DNA from: Gammaproteobacteria bacterium
GTDB lineage: Bacteria > Pseudomonadota > Gammaproteobacteria > DSM-16500
Direction of reading: 5' to 3'
NCBI GenBank assembly: GCA_027459575.1
Contig: DAIDIB010000003.1
Location: forward strand, 1-46,207
Length of the DNA stretch: 46,207 nt
The position numbers and the translations under genes are program-made. The notes under the pieces were generated by a model that did not search any database, was not told the origin of the DNA, and worked only from the letters and a program-made list of their open reading frames with translations. Below, piece after piece: positions 9,222 to 17,483 of this stretch; the first letter of the stretch is position 1, and every line of letters starts with the position of its first letter.

Positions 9222-10004
9222 ATGACATATGAATTTATTACGGTTAGCACCGAACAGCAGCTTGCCACGATTAGCTTGAACCGACCTGATAAACGCAACG
9301 CCATGCATGGCCCGATGATTGCGGAGTTAATTGAGGCGATGAAACAACTGGCGAAGCAAGAAGATGTAATCGCGTTGGCGATACGTGGTAATGGCGAACA
9401 TTTTTGTGCGGGCGCGGATATCAACTGGATGAAACAAATTTCCGCGGGATCTTACGAGCAAAATTACGATGACGCGCAATATATCGCTGATTTGATGTAT
9501 ACACTATATAATTTTCCCAAACCAACGGTTGCTATCGTGCATGGCGCGGCGATGGGCGGTGGCCTAGGTGTGATTGCCGCATGTGATATTGCTATCGCTT
9601 CTGATAATGCAGCATTTGCTTTCTCCGAAGTTAAAATTGGCATCGCGCCTTCTACCATTAGTCCATATATAGTCGCGGCAATAGGCGAACGCGCGGCGCA
9701 TTATTACTTTCTGACGGGCGAAAAATTTAACGCGACAACCGCGCAGCAGATTGGATTGATTCATCAAGTTGTCATCAATGACGAATTAACTGACGCCGCA
9801 AAAAAAATTACCGACACTTTATGTAACAATAGTCCACACGCCATGAAAGAAATCAAACAATTATTACGTGGCATTGCCAAGGAAAAAATCAGCGAAGCGC
9901 TGTCGCAAAAAACCGCCGAACATTTGGCGAATATGCGTGTGTCGCCTCAAGCTAAAGAAGGCTTGTTGGCATTTAACGAAAAACGCGCGCCGGTATGGAA
10001 GTAA
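9222..10004 (+). CDS. liuC: Methylglutaconyl-CoA hydratase (crotonase family)
   Basis: The 260-residue enoyl-CoA hydratase/isomerase family protein has the oxyanion-hole segment around H-F-C-A-G-A-D-I-N-W (about 66-75) and H-G-A-A-M-G-G-G-L-G (about 107-116). A LiuC/AUH-like central region follows (S-E-V-K-I-G-I-A-P-S-T-I-S-P). It hydrates 3-methylglutaconyl-CoA to HMG-CoA, the fourth step of the leucine acyl-CoA pathway. It starts 2 bp after the liuB stop, with AGGA 7 bp upstream, inside the liuB coding sequence. Substrate assignment rests on gene order as well as sequence, since crotonases are hard to separate by eye. Confidence 0.87.
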   Translation: MTYEFITVSTEQQLATISLNRPDKRNAMHGPMIAELIEAMKQLAKQEDVIALAIRGNGEHFCAGADINWMKQISAGSYEQNYDDAQYIADLMYTLYNFPKPTVAIVHGAAMGGGLGVIAACDIAIASDNAAFAFSEVKIGIAPSTISPYIVAAIGERAAHYYFLTGEKFNATTAQQIGLIHQVVINDELTDAAKKITDTLCNNSPHAMKEIKQLLRGIAKEKISEALSQKTAEHLANMRVSPQAKEGLLAFNEKRAPVWK

Positions 10005-10009
10005 CAACA

Positions 10010-10903
10010 ATGACATTTCCCAAACTGGTTAAAATTGTCGAAGTCAGCCCTCGTGATGGCTTGCAAAATGAAGCAACACCTATACCAACCGATATTAAAG
10101 TTGAATTTATCAATCAACTGAGTGACACGGGCTTAAAAGTTATTGAAGCCACCAGTTTTGTCTCCCCCAAATGGATTCCGCAATTGGCAGATAATACCGA
10201 AGTCTTTCAGCGAATCAAAAAAAAATCTGACGTGAGTTATCCTGTGTTAGTGCCAAATAAAAAAGGTTTGGAGGCTGCTATAGCTGCTGGTGTAAAGGAA
10301 ATCGCTGTGTTTACTACTCCTTCAGAACAATTCTCACAAAAAAACACCAACTGTTCTGTGGTGGAAAGTATCGATCGCATCACCGAAATTATCTATGACG
10401 CCAAAAATTACGATTTACGCGTGCGAGGGTACATTTCATGTGTGATTGCTTGTCCATACGAAGGGAATATGGCGCCAGAAAAAGTCACCGCACTTGCCAG
10501 GATACTGCGAAAATTAGGCTGCTATGAAATTTCATTAGGCGATACGATTGGCGTGGGTACGCCACGACCAGTCAGATTGTTACTTGATAACGTCATGGGC
10601 GAAATTCCTGTAGAACAGCTAGCCGTGCACTTTCACGATACCTATGGTCAGGCGCTCGCTAATATTTACGCGGCGCTCGAAATGGGTGTGGCGACGATTG
10701 ATAGTTCAGTTGCGGGTTTGGGTGGTTGTCCCTACGCCAAAGGTGCTTCCGGCAATGTGGCGACAGAAGATGTGATTTATATGTTAAATGGCATGAATAT
10801 TAAAACGGGCGTTGATTTTGCCAAGCTTGTTGCGGTGGGAAATTTTATCTCGAAGCAGTTAGGCAGAGAATCTCGGTCAAAAGTGGCGAAAGCGTTGGGT
10901 TGA
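10010..10903 (+). CDS. liuE: Hydroxymethylglutaryl-CoA lyase
   Basis: This enzyme splits HMG-CoA into acetoacetate and acetyl-CoA, the end of leucine breakdown. The TIM-barrel signature is complete: S-P-R-D-G-L-Q-N-E near the N-terminus (catalytic Arg and Asp), the metal-binding H-F-H-D-T-Y-G-Q segment, and the hallmark G-L-G-G-C-P-Y-A-K-G-A-S-G-N with the active-site Cys. I prefer ATG 10010 (297 aa) to an in-frame ATG at 9995, because GGAAG at 9997-10001 is 8 bp upstream of 10010 and 9995 lies inside liuC; either start gives a full-length enzyme. It is the last gene of the liu operon. No clear hairpin terminator follows. The 140-bp gap to the convergent exporter gene holds nothing recognisable. 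Confidence 0.93.
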   Translation: MTFPKLVKIVEVSPRDGLQNEATPIPTDIKVEFINQLSDTGLKVIEATSFVSPKWIPQLADNTEVFQRIKKKSDVSYPVLVPNKKGLEAAIAAGVKEIAVFTTPSEQFSQKNTNCSVVESIDRITEIIYDAKNYDLRVRGYISCVIACPYEGNMAPEKVTALARILRKLGCYEISLGDTIGVGTPRPVRLLLDNVMGEIPVEQLAVHFHDTYGQALANIYAALEMGVATIDSSVAGLGGCPYAKGASGNVATEDVIYMLNGMNIKTGVDFAKLVAVGNFISKQLGRESRSKVAKALG

Positions 10904-11043
10904 TGTTGCTTCAAAATAATATAAAATTACGGAATTAGCAGCAAGAGCAGACCCATGAGACCTGGAAATTTTTCTGATCCAGTTATTTTAAATACTACTA
11001 GATGTTGTGGCTGCCTTAATAAGAAAATATAAAATTGCATTAG

Positions 11044-12159
11044 TTACGTACGCTTTCGGAATAACAATGTAGCAGATGTCATCGTTAAAAGTGCGATAAG
11101 AGCAAGTGGCCAGTACTCCGGCCACAAATTGTTAATTCTATCACCTTCAAGGAATACGCCACGGACGATAATGAGAAAGTATCGCATTGGATTGAGATAA
11201 GTAAGGTCCTGTATAAACGGAGGCATATTGGCAATGGGTGTTGCAAAACCTGACAGAATGATAGCAGGAACCATAAACATAAAAACTCCAAGTAGCCCTT
11301 GTTGTTGGGTAATAGCAAGAGAAGATATCATTAGCCCAATACCGATGGCTGCGAGTAAAAAAAGAAACATACCGAGACTCAGAGCAAGTATGCTGCCTAC
11401 AAATGGTACCTGAAACCATGCTATTGCCATAATAACAATAAAAATTCCCTCTAGCGCTCCAATAATAAGACCAGGTATTGCTTTTCCAAGCAAGATTGCG
11501 AAAGGTGTCATGGGTGTTACCAATAGTTGATCGAAAGTTCCTTGCTCTCTTTCTCGAGCTATTGAAAGTCCGGTTACTAGTAAGGTTTCTAAGAGCATAA
11601 GAATTGCGACAATACCTGGTACGATAAACCACCGAGACTGTAGGTTGGGATTGAACCATGCACGAATTATTAATTTTGCTGGTGGTTTTGTCCAATTGCT
11701 TTTTATTGCCCAATTTTCATTAAATGCAAACAGTATTCCATTAACATAATTGAGAGCAATTGTTGCAGTATTCGAGTTACGTCCATCAATAATGACTTGT
11801 ATATGTGCAGAACGATGCTGAAGCAAATTACGTGTAAAATGTCGATCTATATGAAGAATTAATAAAGCATTTTGATGATTAATGAGTGGTGTGATTTGTT
11901 TGGTGTTCTCAACGACAGCTACTTGCTGAAAGAGAGGAGAGCCTTGAAAATGTCCTAAAAGTTCACGCGAGGCAAAGCCAGGGTCTTCATTATAAACTGC
12001 ATATGGAATGTGATTGAGATCGAAGGTGGCGGCATATCCAAAAACTAAAAGTTGGACGATAGGTGGGCCGATTACGACAAAGCGATTTTTCTTGTCTCGA
12101 AGAAGTGTTAGAAATTCTTTAATGGCCAAAGCCCAGATACGCGTCAACATACTAATCAA
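11044..12159 (-). CDS. ABC-2 type exporter permease (YbhR-like)
   Basis: The 371-residue membrane protein has one N-terminal transmembrane segment, a large extracytoplasmic domain (about 50-175) and five C-terminal transmembrane segments, the classical ABC-2 permease layout. Family motifs include the early P-P-I-V-Q-L-L-V-F-G-Y-A segment, R-E-R-E-Q-G-T-F-D-Q-L-L-V-T-P (about 200-215) and N-P-M-R-Y-F. It overlaps the upstream permease by 8 bp and is the last gene of a minus-strand exporter operon. With the second permease it would form the membrane heterodimer driven by the tandem ATPase. In E. coli the homologous YbhFSR-YbhG system exports cationic compounds; the substrate here is unknown. 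The base composition looks more AT-rich and poorer in GCGC than the flanking metabolic genes, suggesting acquisition. Confidence 0.87.
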   Translation of the reverse strand: MISMLTRIWALAIKEFLTLLRDKKNRFVVIGPPIVQLLVFGYAATFDLNHIPYAVYNEDPGFASRELLGHFQGSPLFQQVAVVENTKQITPLINHQNALLILHIDRHFTRNLLQHRSAHIQVIIDGRNSNTATIALNYVNGILFAFNENWAIKSNWTKPPAKLIIRAWFNPNLQSRWFIVPGIVAILMLLETLLVTGLSIAREREQGTFDQLLVTPMTPFAILLGKAIPGLIIGALEGIFIVIMAIAWFQVPFVGSILALSLGMFLFLLAAIGIGLMISSLAITQQQGLLGVFMFMVPAIILSGFATPIANMPPFIQDLTYLNPMRYFLIIVRGVFLEGDRINNLWPEYWPLALIALLTMTSATLLFRKRT

Positions 12160-13267
12160 GCCTCTTATGTGAGCGAAGGAACGTCACACTAAAAAATAAA
12201 GTAGACATAATAAAAAGAGCAAAACCATTCCATAACAATATAAACCAAATGTTCCCAGCCAAAAAAAGTGTTTGCAAAATGCTTACAAAATAACGGGCAG
12301 GAATAATATGTGTAATAATCTGGATGATAAATGGCATAGAACGAATATCAAATATAAATCCAGATAAAATAAAAGCGGGCAGAAAAGTGACTATGATAGC
12401 TGCCTGGCTAGCAATAAATTGATTGCGGGCAATACTCGAAATTAATAAGCCCATTCCCAAAGCTGTCAGTAGAAACAAGGCGGAGAAACATAACAACAGC
12501 CAAAAACTACCTACCAAGGGTACTGCAAAGATAAAAACAGCCAGAACAACAGATAACAGCATACCTCCTATACCTAAAATAAAATATGGAATAAGTTTGC
12601 CAAGCATGATTTCACCCATGGTGACGGGCGTTGCCATGAGCGCTTCCATCGTACCGCGCTCCCATTCTCTTGCCATAACTAACGAAGTTAGTAAAGCTCC
12701 AATCAGTGTCATAATAATGGCAATTAAGCCTGGTATCAGGTAATCTCGACTGCGTAACGCTGGATTGAACCAGATGCGTTGCAGATTATCTACAGGAATA
12801 GTAAGAGTTGCTCCAATACTTTGAGAGTATTGTTTTAACCAGACTTGCCAAACACCTTGAAAATAACCCTCAAGAAGAAGAGCATTATTTGCATTCACAC
12901 CATTAACGATAATTCCTGCTGGTGCATTCTTGTTTTGTAAGAGTTGACGGCTAAAATCATCACGCAGCCAGAGAACGCCGTCTATTTCTCTAGACATCAT
13001 TGCCTGTTCTGCGGTTGTCATATTCAAATATGATTTGGGTACAAAAAACGGGGATTGTTTTAGCCCCGCTACAAAAGAATTCGTAACGGCGGTTGGTTTA
13101 TCAACTACCATTGCAATAGGCACAAGCCGTGCATTCAAAGATACTCCATAACCGAATAAAAGAAGCAAAAATACAGGTAAAACAAAAGCAATGGCAATCG
13201 CTGATGGATCGCGGATAATTTGAATAAACTCTTTGCGAATTAGTGCGCGTAATCTTTTAATATTCAT
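12152..13267 (-). CDS. ABC-2 type exporter permease (YbhS-like)
   Basis: A second 371-residue ABC-2 permease with the same architecture as its downstream neighbour: N-terminal membrane segment with P-V-F-L-L-L-L-F-G-Y-G, extracytoplasmic domain about residues 50-175, then W-E-R-G-T-M-E-A-L-M-A-T-P and five membrane segments ending with an I-P-A-R-Y-F motif. Equal length and shared motifs show the two arose by duplication. It overlaps the ATPase gene by 11 bp and the next permease by 8 bp, so all three are translationally coupled. It probably forms half of the inner-membrane pore of the tripartite exporter. The substrate cannot be read from the sequence. Confidence 0.87.
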   Translation of the reverse strand: MNIKRLRALIRKEFIQIIRDPSAIAIAFVLPVFLLLLFGYGVSLNARLVPIAMVVDKPTAVTNSFVAGLKQSPFFVPKSYLNMTTAEQAMMSREIDGVLWLRDDFSRQLLQNKNAPAGIIVNGVNANNALLLEGYFQGVWQVWLKQYSQSIGATLTIPVDNLQRIWFNPALRSRDYLIPGLIAIIMTLIGALLTSLVMAREWERGTMEALMATPVTMGEIMLGKLIPYFILGIGGMLLSVVLAVFIFAVPLVGSFWLLLCFSALFLLTALGMGLLISSIARNQFIASQAAIIVTFLPAFILSGFIFDIRSMPFIIQIITHIIPARYFVSILQTLFLAGNIWFILLWNGFALFIMSTLFFSVTFLRSHKRLD

Positions 13268-14993
13268 TAAATTTCCTTACTTTGGCTTCGTGCTGCTGGA
13301 TGAGATGAATAAAAGCATCATTCATGTCAGGTTCAGGATGCATTTCATCACGAGCCTTAGCGCGAATTTTTTGTGGTGTGCCTTGAGCAAGTATTTCACC
13401 CATGGACATTAGCACAAGGTTATCGCAATATTCCGCTTCATCCATAAAATGAGTCGTAATTAGCACAGTGACTCCTCTTTCTGCCAAATCATTAATTCGC
13501 TGCCAGAATTCGCGACGAGCCAAAGGATCAACGCCCGATGTAGGTTCATCCAAAAAAAGGATAGCTGGCTCATGAAGAAGTGCGCAAGCTAGTGCAAGAC
13601 GCTGTTTTATTCCAAGCGGCAAAGTATCCGCGTTTACATTCTTATAATGATTTAATTCAAACTCGTTTATGACCAACCCAATACGGTTTTTCATTTCCTT
13701 TCCGTATAAACCATAAGCAGCGGAAAAGAATTGTAGATTTTGAAGAGTACTTAGATTGCCATAGAGAGAAAATTTTTGAGAGACATAACCAATGCGGGCA
13801 CGCGCGATGGTTGAAGCATGATGCATGTCTACTCCTGCTACTTGCAAGCTGCCTGAGGAGGGCGCTAAAAGCCCACATAACATGCGAAATGTTGTTGTCT
13901 TTCCCGCACCATTAGCACCTAATAGCCCAAATATTTCACCAGTCTTGACATCGAAACTAATATTTTTCACTGCAAGGAAACTACCAAATGCGCGGCTTAA
14001 ATTTTTAATCTCAATAACAGTTTTTGTTTTTATGAGTTGTGATGGAGATGTTTGATGAATTTGTAAAGTTTTTTCATGAGCTTCAGTTTTTTTACCTAGC
14101 AGATCTACAAAAACATCTTCAAAAGAGGGAGTAACACTTTTCCAATTTTCTCCTGTTTGAGGATGAGGCGGGTTATCCTTGCAGAGAACTCTGATTCCTT
14201 CCGCTGTAATACGGGCATCTAATATTTGATCTCTATCATGTAATTGTTTTTGCAAATGTCTCCGAGAGATATGAGATTCGGTGACGAGATAAGTGCGATT
14301 TACCAAGGAACTTCGAAAGGCATCAGGTGTTTGTTGCTTCAGCAATTTACCTTCATGAAGAATTATCACTTCATCACAACGTTCAGTCTCGTCGAAATAT
14401 GCGGTGCTAATCAATACAGTGCTGCCGGCATTTTTAATATTCTTTATGATTTCCCAGAGTTCACGACGTGAAATAGGATCGATGCCCACCGTCGGTTCAT
14501 CCAGAAGAAGGAGGCGAGGTGTGCGCAACAAGGTGCATGCCAATGCCAATTTTTGTTTCATCCCTCCTGACAGGTCGCCTACTCGACGGGTAGCGAACGG
14601 TCCTAGTCCCGTTAAATTCAGAAGTTCACGTTGCCGGGCATCACTTTTTTGTATGCTCAATCCTTGAAGGGCAGCGTAAAGATCAAAATTTTCTCTGACT
14701 GTCAGGTCTTCGTAAAGGCCGAAATGTTGTGGCATATAACCCGTCATGGTTTGGATACAAGCGGCATCTTTTTGACTGTCTACGCCAAAAACCAGGATTT
14801 TTCCTGTATCTGGTGAAAGCAGGCCGGTAGCGAGACGTATAAGCGTCGTCTTTCCTGCACCATCAGGTCCAAGTAAGCCGGTAATACTGCCTGCAGTTAA
14901 AGACAAATCTAGATTCTTAACAGCTTGTACTTGCATTCCGCCAGAGATAAACCTTTTAGTGACCTGGACGAACTGGAGAGGACAGTTTGTCAT
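13257..14993 (-). CDS. ABC exporter ATPase with two fused nucleotide-binding domains (YbhF-like)
   Basis: The 578-residue protein carries two complete ATPase domains. Domain 1 (about 5-235) has Walker A G-P-D-G-A-G-K-T-T, signature L-S-G-G-M-K-Q-K and Walker B L-L-L-L-D-E-P-T. Domain 2 (about 325-565) has G-A-N-G-A-G-K-T-T, a degenerate signature L-P-L-G-I-K-Q-R and I-L-F-L-D-E-P-T. The altered second signature is also found in E. coli YbhF, so it is a family trait rather than decay. A linker of about 90 residues joins the two. It powers the two downstream permeases. The ATG at 14993 lies 4 bp after the HlyD stop, with GGAAG upstream. The operon order adaptor, ATPase, permease, permease matches ybhGFSR. 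Confidence 0.92.
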   Translation of the reverse strand: MTNCPLQFVQVTKRFISGGMQVQAVKNLDLSLTAGSITGLLGPDGAGKTTLIRLATGLLSPDTGKILVFGVDSQKDAACIQTMTGYMPQHFGLYEDLTVRENFDLYAALQGLSIQKSDARQRELLNLTGLGPFATRRVGDLSGGMKQKLALACTLLRTPRLLLLDEPTVGIDPISRRELWEIIKNIKNAGSTVLISTAYFDETERCDEVIILHEGKLLKQQTPDAFRSSLVNRTYLVTESHISRRHLQKQLHDRDQILDARITAEGIRVLCKDNPPHPQTGENWKSVTPSFEDVFVDLLGKKTEAHEKTLQIHQTSPSQLIKTKTVIEIKNLSRAFGSFLAVKNISFDVKTGEIFGLLGANGAGKTTTFRMLCGLLAPSSGSLQVAGVDMHHASTIARARIGYVSQKFSLYGNLSTLQNLQFFSAAYGLYGKEMKNRIGLVINEFELNHYKNVNADTLPLGIKQRLALACALLHEPAILFLDEPTSGVDPLARREFWQRINDLAERGVTVLITTHFMDEAEYCDNLVLMSMGEILAQGTPQKIRAKARDEMHPEPDMNDAFIHLIQQHEAKVRKFNEY

Positions 14994-14997
14994 ATGA

Positions 14998-15876
14998 CTA
15001 ACTTCCGCAAATCTGGGTGTTCAAGGGTTGTGACGAGTTGTTTTTTAGGGGTATTTCTACGGTTACTGGCATACCAAGTCGCAAGCTAAAACCAGGATTA
15101 CAGGCATATACCCGTACTTGATACATTAGCTTGGTGCGTAATTCAGTGGTCTCTACATTTTTGGGCGTAAATTCTGCTGTTGGAGAAATGAACCCTACCC
15201 ATCCAGAAAATCGTTGATTTGGAAAGGAATCGCTTAGAATCCAGGCTCTCATGCCAAGTTGTATCTGTCCTAATGATTTTTCTGGAAGATATGCGCGCAC
15301 CCAAACTGGATTATCAAGCGCGAGTGTAAATACAGGATTTTGTGGTGTTACCATGTCTCCTGGCTCAAGAATTCGATCCTGAATAGCTCCGTCTTGTGGG
15401 GCATAAAGTTTGCTATCAATGAGATCTTGTTGTGCGATAGCAAGCGCTGCGCGATCAGCTTGCAACTTATGTTGAGCGATCTGATGTGTGGCCGTGGCAT
15501 CATCCAGGTTTTGTTTTGATACAGCCAGTGATTTGACAAGTACCCGATTTCGATCCAAGGTGATTTTAGCGTTTTTTAATATTGCTTCCTGGGCTTTGAC
15601 CTGTGCCTGGTTTTTGTTTACTGAATCCCGAAAGCGTGCAGGGTCTAACTCTGCCAGAAGTTGGCCCTTATGTACGCGATCACCTTCTTGTACGTAGAGG
15701 TTAAGAATGCGCCCATCAACATAAAATGCAACCTGAACTTGACGAATGTCTATATTGCCATAAATAACAAGAGTGTCAGAACGAGATGCTCGTTTAAACA
15801 GCCAATACGTTATTGATGCACCAATAAAAAGAAGCAGTAAAATAATAATCGCACTTTTTTTCCTGGAAACATCCAT
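14998..15876 (-). CDS. HlyD/EmrA-type membrane fusion protein of the ABC exporter (YbhG-like)
   Basis: The 292-residue periplasmic adaptor has an N-terminal anchor helix (about 9-27), a biotinyl-lipoyl half (Q-V-A-F-Y-V-D-G-R-I), a helical hairpin of about 80 residues (81-160), the second lipoyl half (L-Y-A-P-Q-D-G-A-I-Q-D-R), then a beta barrel. It links the inner-membrane ABC pump to the outer-membrane channel encoded divergently. It is first in the minus-strand exporter operon. The hairpin is shorter than in HlyD itself, as expected for a YbhG-type adaptor. The 75-bp divergent gap holds an inverted repeat that may be the operator. No regulator gene is adjacent, unlike E. coli, where the TetR-type CecR precedes ybhG. 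Confidence 0.87.
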   Translation of the reverse strand: MDVSRKKSAIIILLLLFIGASITYWLFKRASRSDTLVIYGNIDIRQVQVAFYVDGRILNLYVQEGDRVHKGQLLAELDPARFRDSVNKNQAQVKAQEAILKNAKITLDRNRVLVKSLAVSKQNLDDATATHQIAQHKLQADRAALAIAQQDLIDSKLYAPQDGAIQDRILEPGDMVTPQNPVFTLALDNPVWVRAYLPEKSLGQIQLGMRAWILSDSFPNQRFSGWVGFISPTAEFTPKNVETTELRTKLMYQVRVYACNPGFSLRLGMPVTVEIPLKNNSSQPLNTQICGS

Positions 15877-15898
15877 GTTTCGATCCCAATAAAACTTA

Positions 15899-15924
15899 GA
15901 TATTGATTTTACAGAATATCAATG
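15899..15924. promoter_or_regulatory. Inverted repeat in the divergent exporter promoter region
   Basis: ATTGAT (15902-15907) and ATCAAT (15918-15923) form arms around a 10-bp centre, with partly matching flanks. The position between hlyD (minus) and the outer-membrane factor gene (plus) suits a TetR- or MarR-type operator controlling both. The repeat is short and AT-rich, so chance occurrence is possible. Confidence 0.3.
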
Positions 15925-15957
15925 ACAAAATAAAATTAAATATAGGGACAGGTGACT

Positions 15958-17454
15958 GTGGATACCAGAAGCATAAGGAAATGCCTTCCTGTTGGCTGCA
16001 TGTTATTTGTTTTTTTTCTGAGTAGCTGTCATGTTGGGCCTGATTTTGTTCGTCCTGCAGTACCTAAAACAGCCATGTACACAAAAACAGCCCAAAGTTT
16101 GGTTTCGGGTAATGGCGAGCCTTCTCAAAGGTTGGTCGCTAGCAAAAAGATTCCTGCCGCATGGTGGCAATTATTCCATTCATCTTCACTTGATAAAATT
16201 GTTCAGCAAGCAATAGCAAACAGTCCAACGATTGAAAGTGCGCGGGCAAAACTGGCAGGGGCGCAGCAGTCGATAGTCATAGCCAGAGGTGCATTCTATC
16301 CACAAATCGATGCTAGTGCGAGTGTGGAGCGTGAAAAGGGGCCGCCACTAGCTTTTGGATTGTTACCGGCGATAAACCCTAATGCAAAGGTACCTACTTA
16401 CAATCTTTATTCATTAGGATCGACAGTAAATTTCGATCCTGATGTGTTTGGTCTCACAGCTCGACGAGTTGAACAACAAACAGCGCTGGCAGAAAATCTG
16501 GCCTACCAACTTGCAGCCGCTCAATTGACGGTGACAGGCAATGTTGTTATACAGGCACTCACTATAGCATCACTGCATCTGCAGATACGTACGATGGAAG
16601 AGCTTATAGCAGATGATGTAAAAAACCTGGCTTTGGTACGTAAGAGACTTTTAATTGGTACAGTCAATCGCACAGATCTGGTGCTTGCTGAAAGTCAACT
16701 TGAGAATGATCGTAGTAACCTGCCAACACTCAAACAACAGTTAGCAGCAGCTGAAAACGCGTTGACTATTTTAGTGGGTCAATTACCCGCTGACTGGACA
16801 CCACCTCGTTTTGAACTTGAAGATTTTACTTTGCCAGCCGATCTTCCACTTATTCTTCCCTCTGCACTGGTTTCGCATCGGCCTGATATTCTGGCAGCAG
16901 AAGCAAATCTTCATGCTGACAGTGCAGCAATAGGTATTGCTGTTGGCCAGCTTTTTCCAGTTATTAACCTGTCTGCTTCAATAGCTCCTACCTCATTGAC
17001 ACTTAATAAACTATTCAACAGCTCCAATTTGGGCTGGGATATACTTGCAGGCGCTACTGCGCCTATTTTTCACGGTGGTACGCTTATCGCGCAGAAAAAT
17101 GCAGCCATCGAATCATTTCGATCTTCTGTTGCTATATATCAACAAACAGTATTAGAAGGCTTGCGTCAAGTTTCAGATGTGCTTCATGCTCTAAGCCATG
17201 ATGCTGAAATAATAAAGGCACAGCGTCGTTTGCTTAATAATTCTCGAACAGCGGTCGTTTTACAACGTCAGCGTTTTTCTGTTGGTGCTGTCGATCTATT
17301 ATCCTTGCTTGATGCAGAACGTAGCTATCAGCAAGCACGTATAAATTATGCCCGCGCGCGTGCTCAACGTTATTTGGATAGCTCGCAGCTTCTTGTTGCA
17401 TTAGGCGGTGGGTGGAGTAGAGCAGCGACTTGTGACGAAAGAACGTGTCGCTAG
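15958..17454 (+). CDS. Outer-membrane efflux lipoprotein, NodT/OprM (TolC) family
   Basis: About 498 residues. The N-terminus is a lipoprotein signal ending L-S-S-C-H-V-G-P-D-F, a lipobox followed by the V-G-P-D-F/Y motif typical of NodT-family factors. The rest shows two repeated OEP domains with long coiled-coil helices and a central P-A-D-L-P-(x)n-S-H-R-P-D-I segment characteristic of the family. It forms the trimeric outer-membrane channel for a tripartite pump, almost surely the divergent ABC exporter. No ATG is available; GTG codons at 15952 and 15958 are candidates, and 15958 has better spacing to AGGGA/AGG at 15944-15952. The last residues are Cys/Arg/Thr-rich and differ from the usual end, which is unremarkable for the family. 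Confidence 0.9.
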   Translation: MDTRSIRKCLPVGCMLFVFFLSSCHVGPDFVRPAVPKTAMYTKTAQSLVSGNGEPSQRLVASKKIPAAWWQLFHSSSLDKIVQQAIANSPTIESARAKLAGAQQSIVIARGAFYPQIDASASVEREKGPPLAFGLLPAINPNAKVPTYNLYSLGSTVNFDPDVFGLTARRVEQQTALAENLAYQLAAAQLTVTGNVVIQALTIASLHLQIRTMEELIADDVKNLALVRKRLLIGTVNRTDLVLAESQLENDRSNLPTLKQQLAAAENALTILVGQLPADWTPPRFELEDFTLPADLPLILPSALVSHRPDILAAEANLHADSAAIGIAVGQLFPVINLSASIAPTSLTLNKLFNSSNLGWDILAGATAPIFHGGTLIAQKNAAIESFRSSVAIYQQTVLEGLRQVSDVLHALSHDAEIIKAQRRLLNNSRTAVVLQRQRFSVGAVDLLSLLDAERSYQQARINYARARAQRYLDSSQLLVALGGGWSRAATCDERTCR

Positions 17455-17483
17455 TATGAAAATAGCCGCTATTGCACAACCGG

